Below are positions 51,145 to 61,912 of a DNA stretch of 64,000 nucleotides, piece after piece. Position 1 is the first letter of the stretch, and each line of letters begins with the position of its first letter. The stretch comes from Lachancea kluyveri NRRL Y-12651 (lineage: Eukaryota > Ascomycota > Saccharomycetes > Saccharomycetales > Saccharomycetaceae). The notes beneath the pieces are model-generated. The model was not told where the DNA came from and searched no databases. It saw only the letters and a list, made by a program, of their open reading frames with translations. The translations under genes were made by a program, and so were the position numbers. Location: NCBI GenBank assembly GCA_000149225.2, contig CM000694.1, positions 992,001 to 1,056,000 of the forward strand, given 5' to 3'.

Positions 51145-53187
51145 ATGCTCTTGACTGTCCGAAAAACTGTCTCTATATGCTTTTATACCTCACAACTGGT
51201 TATTTTGGGTCTAGCTTTTTACCATGATTTATTGTGGGAAATACTGGTTTCTCCTTCAATTTTAATATTTTGCTTTATATCGTTAGGACTCTTGACATCC
51301 GATTACCTGACTCCATGTCTATCCGTGATATCAAGGGAAATTCTAAACATCTCGGACAGAGTTTCTGGAATGACTTTATTAGCTCTTGGTAATGCCATTC
51401 CAGATATAACGAGCACGTATCAATCAATGAATTCCGATGTTACATCCTTGGCAATAGGCGAACTAATGGGCGCAATACTTTTTTTGTTAACAGTGATACT
51501 CGGCCTAATGGCTATGACAAGACCGATCGACTTGTATTCCCCAGGTGGAGTAGAGGATGAAGAAACGATTTTTGACGAAAATCAACAAGGTATTCCTTAT
51601 GACAGAAACCAATTTCTCAAAGATTTGCTGATGTTTTCATTTATGATATTTATGACCATCGTTTTTCTATATGATGGAAGGCTAATGTTCTGGGAGTGCT
51701 TTGTAATGGTAACGACCTACTGCTCATATGTCTACTATTTGTTATTTTACGGCGGAATGACTGCAGCTCTGGGTTCGCCACTGGACACACCGAGCATCGA
51801 TTCACTAGTGGAAGACGAGCAAGGAAATCCAAACGAAAACTTTGACATCAATATTTCTAGGTTCATGAACTCAACTAAAGAACGTAGAGCAAATATTCGA
51901 AAAAAAATACGCACATACCTAAGGTCAAACTATAGAGGATGGATGAGGTTAACGTTAAACGACACTTTGGAACTATGGGAGAATCACAAATTGTTTGAAA
52001 ATAGTACAGAAGATTTGGGAACTCCTAGAGTGAGTCCAGAAAGGGAGCATATATTTCGTACGACCTCCGAATATAACTTTTCTCAAACACCTTTTAACCC
52101 TCCAAGATCAAAGGATCAGGTAAGGCAAAATGGCATCCCAGAATCACCAGAGTATACACTGGAATCTACTAGATTTCTGCCACCCCAAAGAACCTCGACC
52201 ATGAGGTCTATGAGCGCTGATCACTTACTTCTTTTAGACAACAAAATTAGAAGCTCACAATGCTCTATTAACGACCCGTGTGGACGTTTAGATGAAGAAA
52301 GTGATATTGAAACCAATTCCTATGTACCGTCTATCAGATCGATACGCAAAGAAACCTTTTGGTACAAATTCAACAAATGTTTAAAATTGCCCGAACTACT
52401 GTATAACGAATCCATCAAAATTTCGTGGCTAGAATTTGTGTTTGTGCTGATAACCACTCCAATAATTGTACTGTTCACGCTCATTATTCCATTGCACCAT
52501 GAGGATGAACATTCTAGAACAGGGTTACACTATAGCAGGTTGAGACTAATACAACTGGGAATTTCACCCTTTACGGTTTCTTATCTATTACTAGAACAAG
52601 CTAGCATTATTGCCGGTGCTGTGTCTGCCTCACTAATACTAGTCCTTTTGTTACTTAACAGGCTGGATAAACTTCCACAAAATTCCAAGTACATCTCAAT
52701 CATAGGGTTCATACTGTCGATCTCCTCCATTTCTTTTATCGTGAAAGTTATTGTTTCTACTTTGACAAATTGGGTTCAAGTATTTCATATTTCAGAGACA
52801 ATACTTGGCTTAACAATCTTTGCATGGGGAAACTCCATCGGTGACCTGATTTCCAATATCACCTTTACTAAGATTGGTGTACTTGAGATAGCCTTGGGTG
52901 CATGTTTTGGGAGCCCGTTACTTTACTTCCTTTTAGGAGTTGGTGTCGATGGTATACTAATAATGTCTCGCAGAAAAGATTCGACACAAACTTCTATTTG
53001 GACCAAACACATTGACTTCAAAGTAGATATGAACTTGGTGACAAGTTGCGTCGGCTTAGTGATTGCATTTGCTATATTCACAATTGCGGTACCACTGAAT
53101 TCTTGGCGAATTGATAGAAAAATTGGGATATTCTTGTTGGTTGTTTACCTTTCCGTTAGTGGAATCAATATATATTCGGAACTTTAG
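51145..53187 (+). CDS. sodium/calcium exchanger family protein, YDL206W ortholog
   Basis: A 680-residue membrane protein, ortholog of the uncharacterised S. cerevisiae YDL206W (762), in the K+-dependent Na+/Ca2+ exchanger (SLC24-like) group. The two alpha repeats that form the ion site are clear: MTLLALGNAIPDITSTYQS at about 72-92 and LTIFAWGNSIGDLISNITF at about 555-575. Around them are two sets of about five membrane segments. A hydrophilic loop of some 230 residues (about 210-440) separates the halves and is serine-, arginine- and acid-rich. The ion and membrane are unknown; vacuole or Golgi would be typical. Its promoter hosts a solo LTR. Confidence 0.9.
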   Translation: MLLTVRKTVSICFYTSQLVILGLAFYHDLLWEILVSPSILIFCFISLGLLTSDYLTPCLSVISREILNISDRVSGMTLLALGNAIPDITSTYQSMNSDVTSLAIGELMGAILFLLTVILGLMAMTRPIDLYSPGGVEDEETIFDENQQGIPYDRNQFLKDLLMFSFMIFMTIVFLYDGRLMFWECFVMVTTYCSYVYYLLFYGGMTAALGSPLDTPSIDSLVEDEQGNPNENFDINISRFMNSTKERRANIRKKIRTYLRSNYRGWMRLTLNDTLELWENHKLFENSTEDLGTPRVSPEREHIFRTTSEYNFSQTPFNPPRSKDQVRQNGIPESPEYTLESTRFLPPQRTSTMRSMSADHLLLLDNKIRSSQCSINDPCGRLDEESDIETNSYVPSIRSIRKETFWYKFNKCLKLPELLYNESIKISWLEFVFVLITTPIIVLFTLIIPLHHEDEHSRTGLHYSRLRLIQLGISPFTVSYLLLEQASIIAGAVSASLILVLLLLNRLDKLPQNSKYISIIGFILSISSISFIVKVIVSTLTNWVQVFHISETILGLTIFAWGNSIGDLISNITFTKIGVLEIALGACFGSPLLYFLLGVGVDGILIMSRRKDSTQTSIWTKHIDFKVDMNLVTSCVGLVIAFAIFTIAVPLNSWRIDRKIGIFLLVVYLSVSGINIYSEL

Positions 53188-53201
53188 TAATGATGTAAAC
53201 T

Positions 53202-54830
53202 TTAATTAAACGTACTTTCGAAAGTATCCAAGTCTTCTGGTAGGTAGCTGTCACAAAACTCTTTCAAACTATCCTTCACCGTACCCTGATATTTGGAGGC
53301 TTGAGGCCATATATCTCTTACAATGCATTTTCTTTTTTCCAAGTATGACCTCTTTGGATCATACCACACACAATGACAATATTCGTACCAAAATTTACCA
53401 TTATTCAAATAGTAATCCCAATTTTGTTCGATAATTGGTTTAAAGATCCTGTTTTCCAACTGTATCCTTGGAATCCTACCGTACATCTCTTTCAACATCG
53501 ACAGTAGCAACTCCTGACCCGATTTACCTTTACCATAACTCAACCTTTTCATTATTGTGTCTAAGATTTCATGGCCCAATAGTAAAGAATCCTTGTCATC
53601 CCCTCCGTTGTATCTACTTTGAGAAATATTTCTTGTCAAAAAAATTTTGTATTGTAAGTAATCCAAGAACAACTCGCAATCATCAGTATCCTGGATCCCA
53701 TCACTATAGGAGTGTTCCACTTGCGTGTATAGCTGTGTCAATGTAGAGTAGTCACCTAGTTTAATCAGGACAGATGAAAGTCTATCTAATAGCTTTGCCT
53801 TCTTGTGAGACATCTGTAGGCCTTGCAATAAAACATTTTTAGAGGTCAGAAAGTCGTCTTCTTTATCAATCAACCAATTAGCATACTTCAACCATATCGT
53901 ATCATAGTGGGCAAGCGGTATTAAAGCTCTTTGATAATTTAACCTAACCTGCTGTGAAACACGGTTCGTCTCAGTGTAGTCTAGGTACTTACACCAAGCC
54001 AAAACTTGATTCTGGTCTATCAAAGATTCCGGAGAACAGTAGTAGTGTGTTTTTAGATGGATTTCAAACAGGTTGTAAACCTCCAAAACTTGATACTGAA
54101 TCGTCATGTACAACTCCTTTGTAAACTTTTTTAACTGCTTCTTCGCGTCCTCCAAGTGAGGACCTCTTCTAGAGCCTAAAAATATGTCAATTTTCAATCT
54201 TTTCCAAAGCTCTTCTTGAGGAGCAAAGAGAGCCACCTGTTTCAAATCACGAATATCTTCAATACATTGAAGCCATTTGGCAAAGAAATTGCTATATGAG
54301 TAATGTGGTATTTCCAAAACCTTTCTCAGAATGATTAGATATCTGTTTGGAGTTTTGCACCTCATCTCCACTTGTTCTAAGTACATCTCCCAAAACTGTC
54401 CGCTGAAAAAGTGTAAGCCAATAAAAGATTCTGCTAGCTCATATTTTTTAAATAGTTGTTTGTTACTCATGACAACGTGATTGCAGATTTTCAAGTATTC
54501 AGTCCACAAGAGTAAAGACATGTTATTGAACTTCTGTAAACCCATCTGGAAAATCTTGTGCATTGACTTAATATCACCTAGCTTATACTCAAATAGTGCA
54601 TAGTCAACATAATAGTTTTCTAAGAATGGAAAATGCGAAAGCATAGATTCATAAGTAGACCTTATTAAGTTGGCCAATTGCTTGTCGATAGCTTTGTTTA
54701 GCGGTGTAACTTTTCCTATTAGATAATTCAGAAGTTCTTCCCAACGGACCAAACTTTTTGGATGCTGGGAAACCTTGAGGGACAATTGGGAAAAGGAATC
54801 ATCCAATACAATATCCAAAGAGACATTCAT
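53202..54830 (-). CDS. PRP42: U1 snRNP protein Prp42
   Basis: Scaffold protein of the yeast U1 snRNP, paired with Prp39, needed for commitment of pre-mRNA to splicing. The 542 residues match S. cerevisiae Prp42 (544). The protein is built of HAT (half-a-TPR) helical repeats, visible as spaced W, Y and aromatic residues: LVRWEELLNYLIGKV, LLWTEYLKIC, FWEMYLEQVEM, VLAWCKYLDYTE, IWLKYANWLIDKED, KFWYEYCHCVWYD. There are no catalytic motifs. It converges tightly on the exchanger gene, with 14 bases between stop codons. Confidence 0.93.
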   Translation of the reverse strand: MNVSLDIVLDDSFSQLSLKVSQHPKSLVRWEELLNYLIGKVTPLNKAIDKQLANLIRSTYESMLSHFPFLENYYVDYALFEYKLGDIKSMHKIFQMGLQKFNNMSLLLWTEYLKICNHVVMSNKQLFKKYELAESFIGLHFFSGQFWEMYLEQVEMRCKTPNRYLIILRKVLEIPHYSYSNFFAKWLQCIEDIRDLKQVALFAPQEELWKRLKIDIFLGSRRGPHLEDAKKQLKKFTKELYMTIQYQVLEVYNLFEIHLKTHYYCSPESLIDQNQVLAWCKYLDYTETNRVSQQVRLNYQRALIPLAHYDTIWLKYANWLIDKEDDFLTSKNVLLQGLQMSHKKAKLLDRLSSVLIKLGDYSTLTQLYTQVEHSYSDGIQDTDDCELFLDYLQYKIFLTRNISQSRYNGGDDKDSLLLGHEILDTIMKRLSYGKGKSGQELLLSMLKEMYGRIPRIQLENRIFKPIIEQNWDYYLNNGKFWYEYCHCVWYDPKRSYLEKRKCIVRDIWPQASKYQGTVKDSLKEFCDSYLPEDLDTFESTFN

Positions 54831-55378
54831 TCTAAAAGTCCGGTATAAAGTTATTTATTCTCGATGCCTCAGCTCGAACGACATCCTTTAGCAGAGAGTC
54901 TCGTTGATAATTAAAAAAAAAGAGTAAATCACATCTGACGATAATAAAACATCAGCGGTGTCAGGCCTACTGCTGTGTATGTTTCTGGGATTTTTCTATA
55001 CAAACCAGTTGAATCGTATCTACCAATACTAGCAATCTGTAAATCCTCACTGCCATTAACATATTTGTTTCATATACGCTGTTCTCCAGATGTTTATTTT
55101 TTATTTATTTTTCGTTTCTATGTTCCATACTGTTCTCATTTGAAATCGTTTTTCCTGTCGGAAAATAAACGAAAACGTCACAATCCATTTAATTCGTAAA
55201 ATGAAGATACAAATGAAACAAAAGTACGAATTCGGCGTGTGAACGTAATCATTATATTTTATTGTAGGTTCTGGCGAACTTCATATATACAGCCTATTAA
55301 AGTATTATACACAGTTCATTAAATAAATAAAGGCAAGAAGGTGCAACAAACGACACGGGCTATTCATTTCTTTATCAT
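54831..55378. other. PRP42 upstream region and HEM3 3' flank
   Basis: About 550 AT-rich bases between two minus-strand genes, with A runs at about 54914-54922 and T-rich stretches near 55096-55113. No RNA gene or clear factor site seen. Confidence 0.4.
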
Positions 55379-56374
55379 TTACTGATTAATCTTATCAAAG
55401 TTAATTTCATCCAGAATCTTTTTGGCACCTTTTTCAACCAGCTTGTGTGCCAATTGCCTTCCGCATTCCATTGAGTCTTCTTTGATGTTTTCAATGACCA
55501 TGGTGTACTCATCTTCGACAGCTTCAGAGCCATCGACATTAACAACGATACCTTTTAATAACAATTCCTTTGTAGAGTCGTCATAACTAGTATCAACACC
55601 AATTGGTACTGAACATCCACCTTCCAAAGTTCTCATCAGGGAACGTTCTGCCAAACAACAAATGGTACTTTCCTTATCACAAATTTGGTCCAAGATAGAT
55701 GCCGTTTTTGAGTCACCTGACCTCGTTTCAATACCCAAAGCACCTTGACCTACAGCATAATACATCACAGAGGAGTCTAACCTCTGTGTGATTCTGTCTT
55801 CTAGTCCTAACCTTATCAAACCAGCAGTAGCCAGAATAATACACTTATAAGGCGACTCAGGATCATCCAACTTGTTTAACCTAGTCTGGATATTACCTCT
55901 AACACTTTCGAATTTCAAATAGGGGAACTTTCTCTTCAACTGAGCAGATCTTCTCACAGAGGAAGTTCCAACAACGGAATCAGTTGGTAGATCACCTAGA
56001 ACCTTGTAAGGGCTACCCTTGGCCATAACCAAACAATCAGTAGGGTCAACACGCTTTGTGATTCCGCCCAACTCAAAGCCTTCTGGCAGTTGTGTGGGCA
56101 TATCTTTCAAAGAGTGAACAATCAGATCAATTTTTTTCTCTTGGTCTTGTTCGTACAACAAATCTTCTAGCTCCTTAGTCCACAGAGCTTTACCACCAAA
56201 CGAGTACAACGGTTTTGACTGAATTTGATCCCCTAAAGTTTGTAAGGCTAAAACTGAGCACTCGTATTGATGGAAATGAGACTCAATCATTTTCTTGACT
56301 TGAGTAGATTGGATAACAGCTAGCTTAGATCTTCTGCCACCAATACGGATAGTTTCTTTCTTTTCAATGGACAT
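55379..56374 (-). CDS. HEM3: porphobilinogen deaminase (hydroxymethylbilane synthase)
   Basis: Third enzyme of cytosolic heme synthesis: joins four porphobilinogen units into hydroxymethylbilane. The 331 residues match S. cerevisiae Hem3 (327). [18 protein letters not shown] opens the fold, [18 protein letters not shown] holds the catalytic aspartate, and [16 protein letters not shown] and [12 protein letters not shown] bind substrate acids. The dipyrromethane cofactor cysteine is in [11 protein letters not shown] (about residue 255). It is a few kilobases from HEM1, the first enzyme of the same pathway. Confidence 0.97.
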   Translation of the reverse strand: MSIEKKETIRIGGRRSKLAVIQSTQVKKMIESHFHQYECSVLALQTLGDQIQSKPLYSFGGKALWTKELEDLLYEQDQEKKIDLIVHSLKDMPTQLPEGFELGGITKRVDPTDCLVMAKGSPYKVLGDLPTDSVVGTSSVRRSAQLKRKFPYLKFESVRGNIQTRLNKLDDPESPYKCIILATAGLIRLGLEDRITQRLDSSVMYYAVGQGALGIETRSGDSKTASILDQICDKESTICCLAERSLMRTLEGGCSVPIGVDTSYDDSTKELLLKGIVVNVDGSEAVEDEYTMVIENIKEDSMECGRQLAHKLVEKGAKKILDEINFDKINQ

Positions 56375-56941
56375 TTCTCTTAATAATATTACACTATGCG
56401 TATTCTCTCTGTTTCAAAATAAAGTCGATAATAAAAACCAGAATGTAAAACCCAAAAATTACTAATAATAAACCAGGAATAAAATATGTACAGGATGAAA
56501 GGTGGAATAATATTTACAGCGACTTGTTCATGCAATGGCGACCAGGATGCAAATGCAGCTTCAAAAGGTTTTCGAATGCGGACTGATGTCTTGAAGAAGT
56601 AATAAGTGGGAAACGCTAAAGAGCGAGCAAATACAAGTTAAAAGGAAATGCTGGATAAGCCTGGTAACCAACGGTAATACAACAAGCTGTATAAATACCT
56701 TCTGCCGAATGAGTTCTTTTTGATAGAAAAGATAACTAGGAAAAAAATTGGAAAATTTTTCAGCTGGAACCAATTATCAAAGTTCTGATTACTTCACCGA
56801 TCAGGGTAACGGCGTGTCTGACTAACAGGAACGGCCAATAAAAAAGGTGTAATTAGTAGCAAATAAATAGATAAATAAATAACTGTGCGTTTAAAATATT
56901 ATACAGTCTAGCGTTGTTTTTTTTTTTTCGTTTCTTATTCC
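56375..56941. promoter_or_regulatory. HEM3 upstream region with CCAAT boxes
   Basis: About 570 bases, also containing the LYS4 3' flank on the right. CCAAT pentamers occur at 56770-56774 and 56835-56839. These are the core of the Hap2/3/4/5 site that activates respiratory and heme genes in S. cerevisiae, including HEM3. They are about 400 and 460 bases from the ATG, and a T tract near 56917-56929 probably belongs to LYS4 3' end formation. Confidence 0.4.
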
Positions 56942-59008
56942 TCATAGTTGAGACTTAACCCAGCCTTCCAAACCGCCCTTGACGATAATTTCTTGCAGAT
57001 TCTTACCCAACTCGCCGACTTTCTGTTCTAGAACGACAGATCCATCTAGAGAACCCTCGGTGACAATGACTTTAGTGTTGGCAACGTCCCACTTCAAGAA
57101 CCAACCAGTTCTTCTTGTCAACTCCTTTGGCGTATCCTTGTATTTCTCTCTCAACATATCAATTAAGGTAGGAATTTCCAATGTTAGCAAAGCATTGTTG
57201 ATAGAATTTCTCGAGAAGATGTTACCAAAGGAGCCGGAAACGACCAAGTTGATACCCTTAGCCAAAATAGCGGTGGCAGCTTGCTCTCTAGAAGAACCAG
57301 TACCGAAATTGTAACCACTAATGACAATGTCGCCTGCTTGAACTTTTGTTTGAAATTCTGGATCATAGTTTTCCATACAAACTTGAGCCATCTTTTCTTT
57401 TGGAACGTCATCTTGATAAGTGTACTTACCTGGGTAAATACCATCGGTGTTAATGTTGTCTGCGTCACATAGCACTAATTCACCACTAATTTCGCTTGGG
57501 AAGCCCTCCAAAATCTCGACAGAGGAAGAAACTGTTGTTGCATCGCTGGCAGCTGGGGCGTCTTTAGCACCTTCTTCAACAGTAGCCTTAACACCAGTAA
57601 AGTTTGGTTCTCCAGTACCCAAAACCTCGGCTGGAGACCCGATTTTACCCAACACAGCAGAAGCAGCAACAACTGCAGGAGAGGCCAAATAAGCTAAGGC
57701 GTCCTTGGACCCCATTCTACCCTTAAAGTTTCTGTTGGTAGCACTGATACCGACTTCACCAGGTTCCAATAAACCAGTACCTAGACCGATACATGGACCA
57801 CAACCAGCTGGTAAAGTCTTACAACCGGCAAGAGTTAACTTTTCCCAAGCACCAGATAGCTTGGCATCTTTTTCAACTTCAGAAGATGCTGCAGCAATAT
57901 AAAATTCGACACCTGGAGCAACTTTATTGATTTTACTCAAATCACCTGTTGGACAAACAACTTGGGCAGCAGATTCCAAATCGCTTAGACGAGAGTTTGT
58001 GCAAGAGACCAAGTAGGCTTTATTAACTTTGATACCTTGCTGAGATAAATCATTGACAGTAGCAGAGATTTTAACACTATTTGGGCCAGAGACATAGTGT
58101 GTCAAGGAGCCTAAATCTATGGTTAATTTCTTGGCGTACTTTGCATCTGGATCGGCTCTCAAGGTTTCTGCCTTTTCCACCAGTTCATTGATACTTTGTT
58201 CATTAATTCTTGAGTGATTTGGTCCCAATTTTTTCAATCTGTCCTGGTACCATTGAATCAAAGTTTCATCAACTGGGAACAGACCAGAAAGGGCACCCCA
58301 TTCGGTAGTCATATTGGCAATAGTTAACCTATAGTCAACTGGTATTTTATTCAAGCCTGGACCAGTGAATTCGATAGCGTGGTTTAAAACCTGGTCCTTG
58401 TTAAAAATACCACATAGAGCAACAATGATATCTTTACCAGAAACTCCGTGGGGTAGCTCACCTTTCAATTCGACTTGAGCCACAGGTGGGATCTGCCACC
58501 AAGTTTGACCAGTGGCCCAGATAGCTGCCGCATCGGTACGGACAATTGGAGTACCCAAGGCACCTACACCACCATAAGTATTGGAATGAGAGTCGGATGC
58601 AACTGTTAGATTCAGAGGGAAAGCATACCCTTCTTCAATCATGATTTGATGGCCAATACCACGACCAGCTGGGTAAAAGTCTATCCCGTGTTTCTTTGCA
58701 AAATTCTCAATATTCTTGTATTTCGTCAAATTCTTTTCGGTCTTGTTTTGGACGTCATGGTCCAAAGTGTTGACAATTTGCCTTGGGTTCTTGACCTTGG
58801 AGGCACCCAATCCCATAAACTTCAAAGCAACAGGCCAAGAGTTATCGTGTGACATGCAGTGAGCCGGTTGGATAGAAACATAGTCACCGGAGACAACTTT
58901 TTTACCTTTAGGCAAGTTAACCGCATAGGTTTGAACAATCTTCTCTGTCAGGTTTTGACCTTGAAGAAAACGTTGTGAAGAATGGAAAGAACGTGAAAAC
59001 CTTAACAT
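56942..59008 (-). CDS. LYS4: mitochondrial homoaconitase
   Basis: Converts homocitrate-derived homoaconitate to homoisocitrate in the alpha-aminoadipate lysine pathway. The 688 residues match S. cerevisiae Lys4 (693). The presequence [18 protein letters not shown] is basic and suits matrix import. [4Fe-4S] ligands are the cysteines of SCTNSR (about 337) and AGCGPCIG (about 405 and 408). Active-site segments include [25 protein letters not shown] and [13 protein letters not shown]. The C-terminal swivel domain has [17 protein letters not shown] and [15 protein letters not shown]. Confidence 0.97.
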   Translation of the reverse strand: MLRFSRSFHSSQRFLQGQNLTEKIVQTYAVNLPKGKKVVSGDYVSIQPAHCMSHDNSWPVALKFMGLGASKVKNPRQIVNTLDHDVQNKTEKNLTKYKNIENFAKKHGIDFYPAGRGIGHQIMIEEGYAFPLNLTVASDSHSNTYGGVGALGTPIVRTDAAAIWATGQTWWQIPPVAQVELKGELPHGVSGKDIIVALCGIFNKDQVLNHAIEFTGPGLNKIPVDYRLTIANMTTEWGALSGLFPVDETLIQWYQDRLKKLGPNHSRINEQSINELVEKAETLRADPDAKYAKKLTIDLGSLTHYVSGPNSVKISATVNDLSQQGIKVNKAYLVSCTNSRLSDLESAAQVVCPTGDLSKINKVAPGVEFYIAAASSEVEKDAKLSGAWEKLTLAGCKTLPAGCGPCIGLGTGLLEPGEVGISATNRNFKGRMGSKDALAYLASPAVVAASAVLGKIGSPAEVLGTGEPNFTGVKATVEEGAKDAPAASDATTVSSSVEILEGFPSEISGELVLCDADNINTDGIYPGKYTYQDDVPKEKMAQVCMENYDPEFQTKVQAGDIVISGYNFGTGSSREQAATAILAKGINLVVSGSFGNIFSRNSINNALLTLEIPTLIDMLREKYKDTPKELTRRTGWFLKWDVANTKVIVTEGSLDGSVVLEQKVGELGKNLQEIIVKGGLEGWVKSQL

Positions 59009-60454
59009 CGTTCGTATTAATAATGCTTTTCTGTTTCAGCCAGACAAGAAGTAACGAATACCCAAGCAAAACTTAGAATAAGTGAGTATTTGAGCCTAAA
59101 CTGGTTGGTTTTATATATGATGATTCATGGCTCATCGAGCGAGGATTAGACAAAAAAAAAATCCCGTGGGAAAAAGGTGAAAATTTTTTTTCAAATACCG
59201 ATGCCCATCAAACAACATATATATTAGCACAGAAGCTGTACCAATCATGAGGTGACACCCTCCGGAAGGGTGCCGGGAAATATCATTCAATGAATATATA
59301 TATATATAGACATATGCTTAGACACAACGGCCACGCCTTCCATGCCGAGAACATGTTTGCCAGTTTATTTTTGTTTCTTTTTTTTTTGTGACATAGAGTA
59401 TGATTCTACACTTGTCACTTAAAGTGTTACGCGGGGAAACGAAACGAAGCTAGCATACTTCGGTAAAAAAGACAATAAAACACGATCCCAGATGTGCAAT
59501 GTTTATCGTCTACTCTTGGTAGTTTTGTCAGTCGGTGTATGTGCCTCAAAGCTATATCGACCTACGATGCGGTATTAACTCTTGGTAGGGAATTGAACGG
59601 TTTTCAGCGACAGAAAAACATGCGTACGTTCCCTAAGGACAGTTATTGGTACTCACAAATATCTCATATTGTGTAGTACTTGAGAAGAGTACAAGGGAAG
59701 AAATACAAACTGCGAGGAAATTTGAGGTTGACACCGTAAGCAAACTGGATCATAAACAATTTCAAAACACTCCGCAGTAACGCCCCAGTTATATTGAGAA
59801 AGAACAAACGTGTTCTGGATTCTTGTAAAGTCACAACCCAAAGTTGCTACAATTGAACCGAACCAGTTCAATTGTCACAAGAAATTGATTCGTGAAGGAA
59901 CAACCCTTGATCCGCACGAAACTTGGTATCAAGAAGCGAATAAAGTAAAGAAAGCAAAAAAAGAGACTGACATATTAAATTTTGAATTTCCGATCAATCT
60001 GTGTGTTCGTTTCTCAGTTTCTTTCACTAAATTACCTCTACGGAAAACCTACGGCAATCAAAACAGGAACACATCGTATAGGTTTATCCACTGATGAGTC
60101 TGGCGCAGGTCGGGAAGCAAAAAAAACAACTTGTAAGCCTTCTTTAAATTTGGAAAAAATGTGCACCTCGATCTTAGTAATGTCAATATTCAAACAGCAT
60201 CAGCGTGGAACCGTAACTTGCAGCACTGTACCATGTTTACCGATACTAATTTGCTAACGTTACCGTTCTTGTCTTATCCTGTCAGCTATTATCATATTGC
60301 GTGTATAGTGATATTAAATCGCCGATACGTTTTGGAAAAAATTTTGCAACTATAAAAAAGGAAGGGGTTTGCTCAGTTCCCTTCCCTTTGACATATTTTT
60401 TTGATCTTTGCTCTTGCCACGTTAAACACAAGAATAAGTAACGTAATACTAAAA
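59009..60454. promoter_or_regulatory. 1.45-kb divergent region between LYS4 and RTN1
   Basis: Two promoters in one long gap. For LYS4, TATATAA on the minus strand at about 59111-59119 lies some 105 bases upstream. For RTN1, TATAAAAA at 60351-60358 lies about 97 bases before the ATG. A hairpin-capable CACCCT-CCGGA-AGGGTG is near 59247-59263, and an AT dinucleotide run at about 59293-59308. I see no exact Lys14 site (TCCRNYGGA). Open frames at 59494 and 59810 are short and unlike known proteins. No RNA gene recognised. Confidence 0.45.
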
Positions 60455-61306
60455 ATGACTAATTGCGATTTGTTGTTATGGAGAAACCCAGTTGAAACTG
60501 GTAAAGTTTTCGGTGGTTTGTTGGTGTCATTGTTGGTCTTGAAAAAGGTCAACTTGATCACATTCTTCTTGAAGTTTCTCTACATGGTGTTTTTGACCAC
60601 TGGTTCCATTGAATTTGCTTCTAAGTTGTTCTTGGGACAAGGTTTAGTTACCAAGTATGGTATTAAAGAATGTCCTGACATTGTCGGATTCTTGAAACCA
60701 AGAATTGACCAAGCTCTAACCCAGCTACCTGTCCACCAAGCCAAACTTAGGAAATTGGTGTTTGCTGCTTCTCCAAAGCGTACTTTGAAGGCTGCTGGTG
60801 TCACTTATGTCGCACACAAGCTATTTTCTGTTTTATCTCTATGGACATTCTTGTTCGTTAGTGTCATCTTCACATTTACCCTGCCATTGATCTACAAGAC
60901 CTACCAAAAGGAAATTGATGCAACTGCTGCCAAGGGTGTTCAAGTCGCCAAGTCCAAGGCTTCCGAGGTCCAAAACGCTGCCTGTGAAAAAGCCTCTCCA
61001 TACATCAAACAGCTAGATGAAAAGTTGGGCCCTGTGTCCGGTTTTGTTAAATCCAAGCTTCCAGCCACCAGAACTGCTGGCTCTACTGTCGGTCCTGAAG
61101 CTACCACAACCAAATTGGCTGCTCAAGTTCCAATTGAAGAACCTACTTCTGCCAAGACTTCCTCTGCTTCTTTCCCATCTGTTCCATCTACCAAATTGGG
61201 CGGTGAAGTTAAGGAGGAAGCTCCAGCTGTTAACGAGAAGATTGACATTGATATTCAAGATTTGAAAGATGAATTGAAAAAGAACAAGGAAAGCGTTGGC
61301 TTCTAA
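60455..61306 (+). CDS. RTN1: reticulon Rtn1
   Basis: ER membrane protein that bends membrane into tubules. The 283 residues from the ATG at 60455 (MTNCDLLLWRNPVETGK) match S. cerevisiae Rtn1 (295), apart from its glutamine-rich N-terminal tip. The reticulon homology domain, about residues 4-150, has two long hydrophobic hairpins (FGGLLVSLLVLKKVNLITFF, MVFLTTGSIEFASKLFLGQG and FLFVSVIFTFTLPLIYKTYQ). The C-terminal tail is hydrophilic. S. cerevisiae has Rtn1 and Rtn2 at the two duplicated loci; only this one is present between LYS4 and HEM1/ACK1. The frame is open 18 codons upstream to another ATG (60401), but that extension is not conserved. Confidence 0.95.
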   Translation: MTNCDLLLWRNPVETGKVFGGLLVSLLVLKKVNLITFFLKFLYMVFLTTGSIEFASKLFLGQGLVTKYGIKECPDIVGFLKPRIDQALTQLPVHQAKLRKLVFAASPKRTLKAAGVTYVAHKLFSVLSLWTFLFVSVIFTFTLPLIYKTYQKEIDATAAKGVQVAKSKASEVQNAACEKASPYIKQLDEKLGPVSGFVKSKLPATRTAGSTVGPEATTTKLAAQVPIEEPTSAKTSSASFPSVPSTKLGGEVKEEAPAVNEKIDIDIQDLKDELKKNKESVGF

Positions 61307-61912
61307 GTTCTGAGGGGATACATTCGTTATTATAAACGTTTCTGGTTTGTACATTTTTATCATAGGAGCTTTTGCTCTGAAATACGCTCACTGCGTGTAG
61401 TCTACGATTAAATGATTTTCTTATAAGCAACCATTTTTTTGAAACTACTGTGTACGTACAGGTCGGCTACTGCACCGCTGTGTTTCTTCATGGCAAACTA
61501 CGAGCTCCTGTCTCCCGATTTTAGAACAGGTATGACAAACGAAGTTGACACGTATATATACTGCTTAAATATTTTTTGTCCTACCTTTGTTGTAAGTTTT
61601 TAGCAATATTTTCATTCCGAATATTATTTACTTCGTGCAAACTTAAACATTTGAGTGAAGGAAAAAAAAAAAACCCTCCCTCCAGGATAGGTTTAAAAAT
61701 AAAAACCGCACTCGCATAACAGTTGCTCTACGGCAGTGAAATTCATTTTTTTTTTTTAAAAAAATCATTTTTTGTGTGTGTTTTCCATTTTTTTTTTCTT
61801 CTTTTTCTTTTTCAAAAATTCTCTGTTCCAATTCATTATATTATATTACAGGGAGAGAGCAAAAAGACATGTGTATCACGAATAAATAGACTTATCAAGA
61901 ACCTGCGTGTGA
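61307..61912. terminator. convergent 3' flanks of RTN1 and HEM1
   Basis: About 600 bases between two converging stop codons. The right half has long A and T runs (A12 near 61661, T14 near 61747, A/T mixtures to 61815) and TATATATACTG near 61553. These fit yeast polyadenylation signals. No gene seen. Confidence 0.45.

Noticed and set aside
59810-60094. 94-codon frame between LYS4 and RTN1
   Set aside because: No recognisable family, uneven composition toward its end, and a more natural reading as part of a long divergent promoter region.
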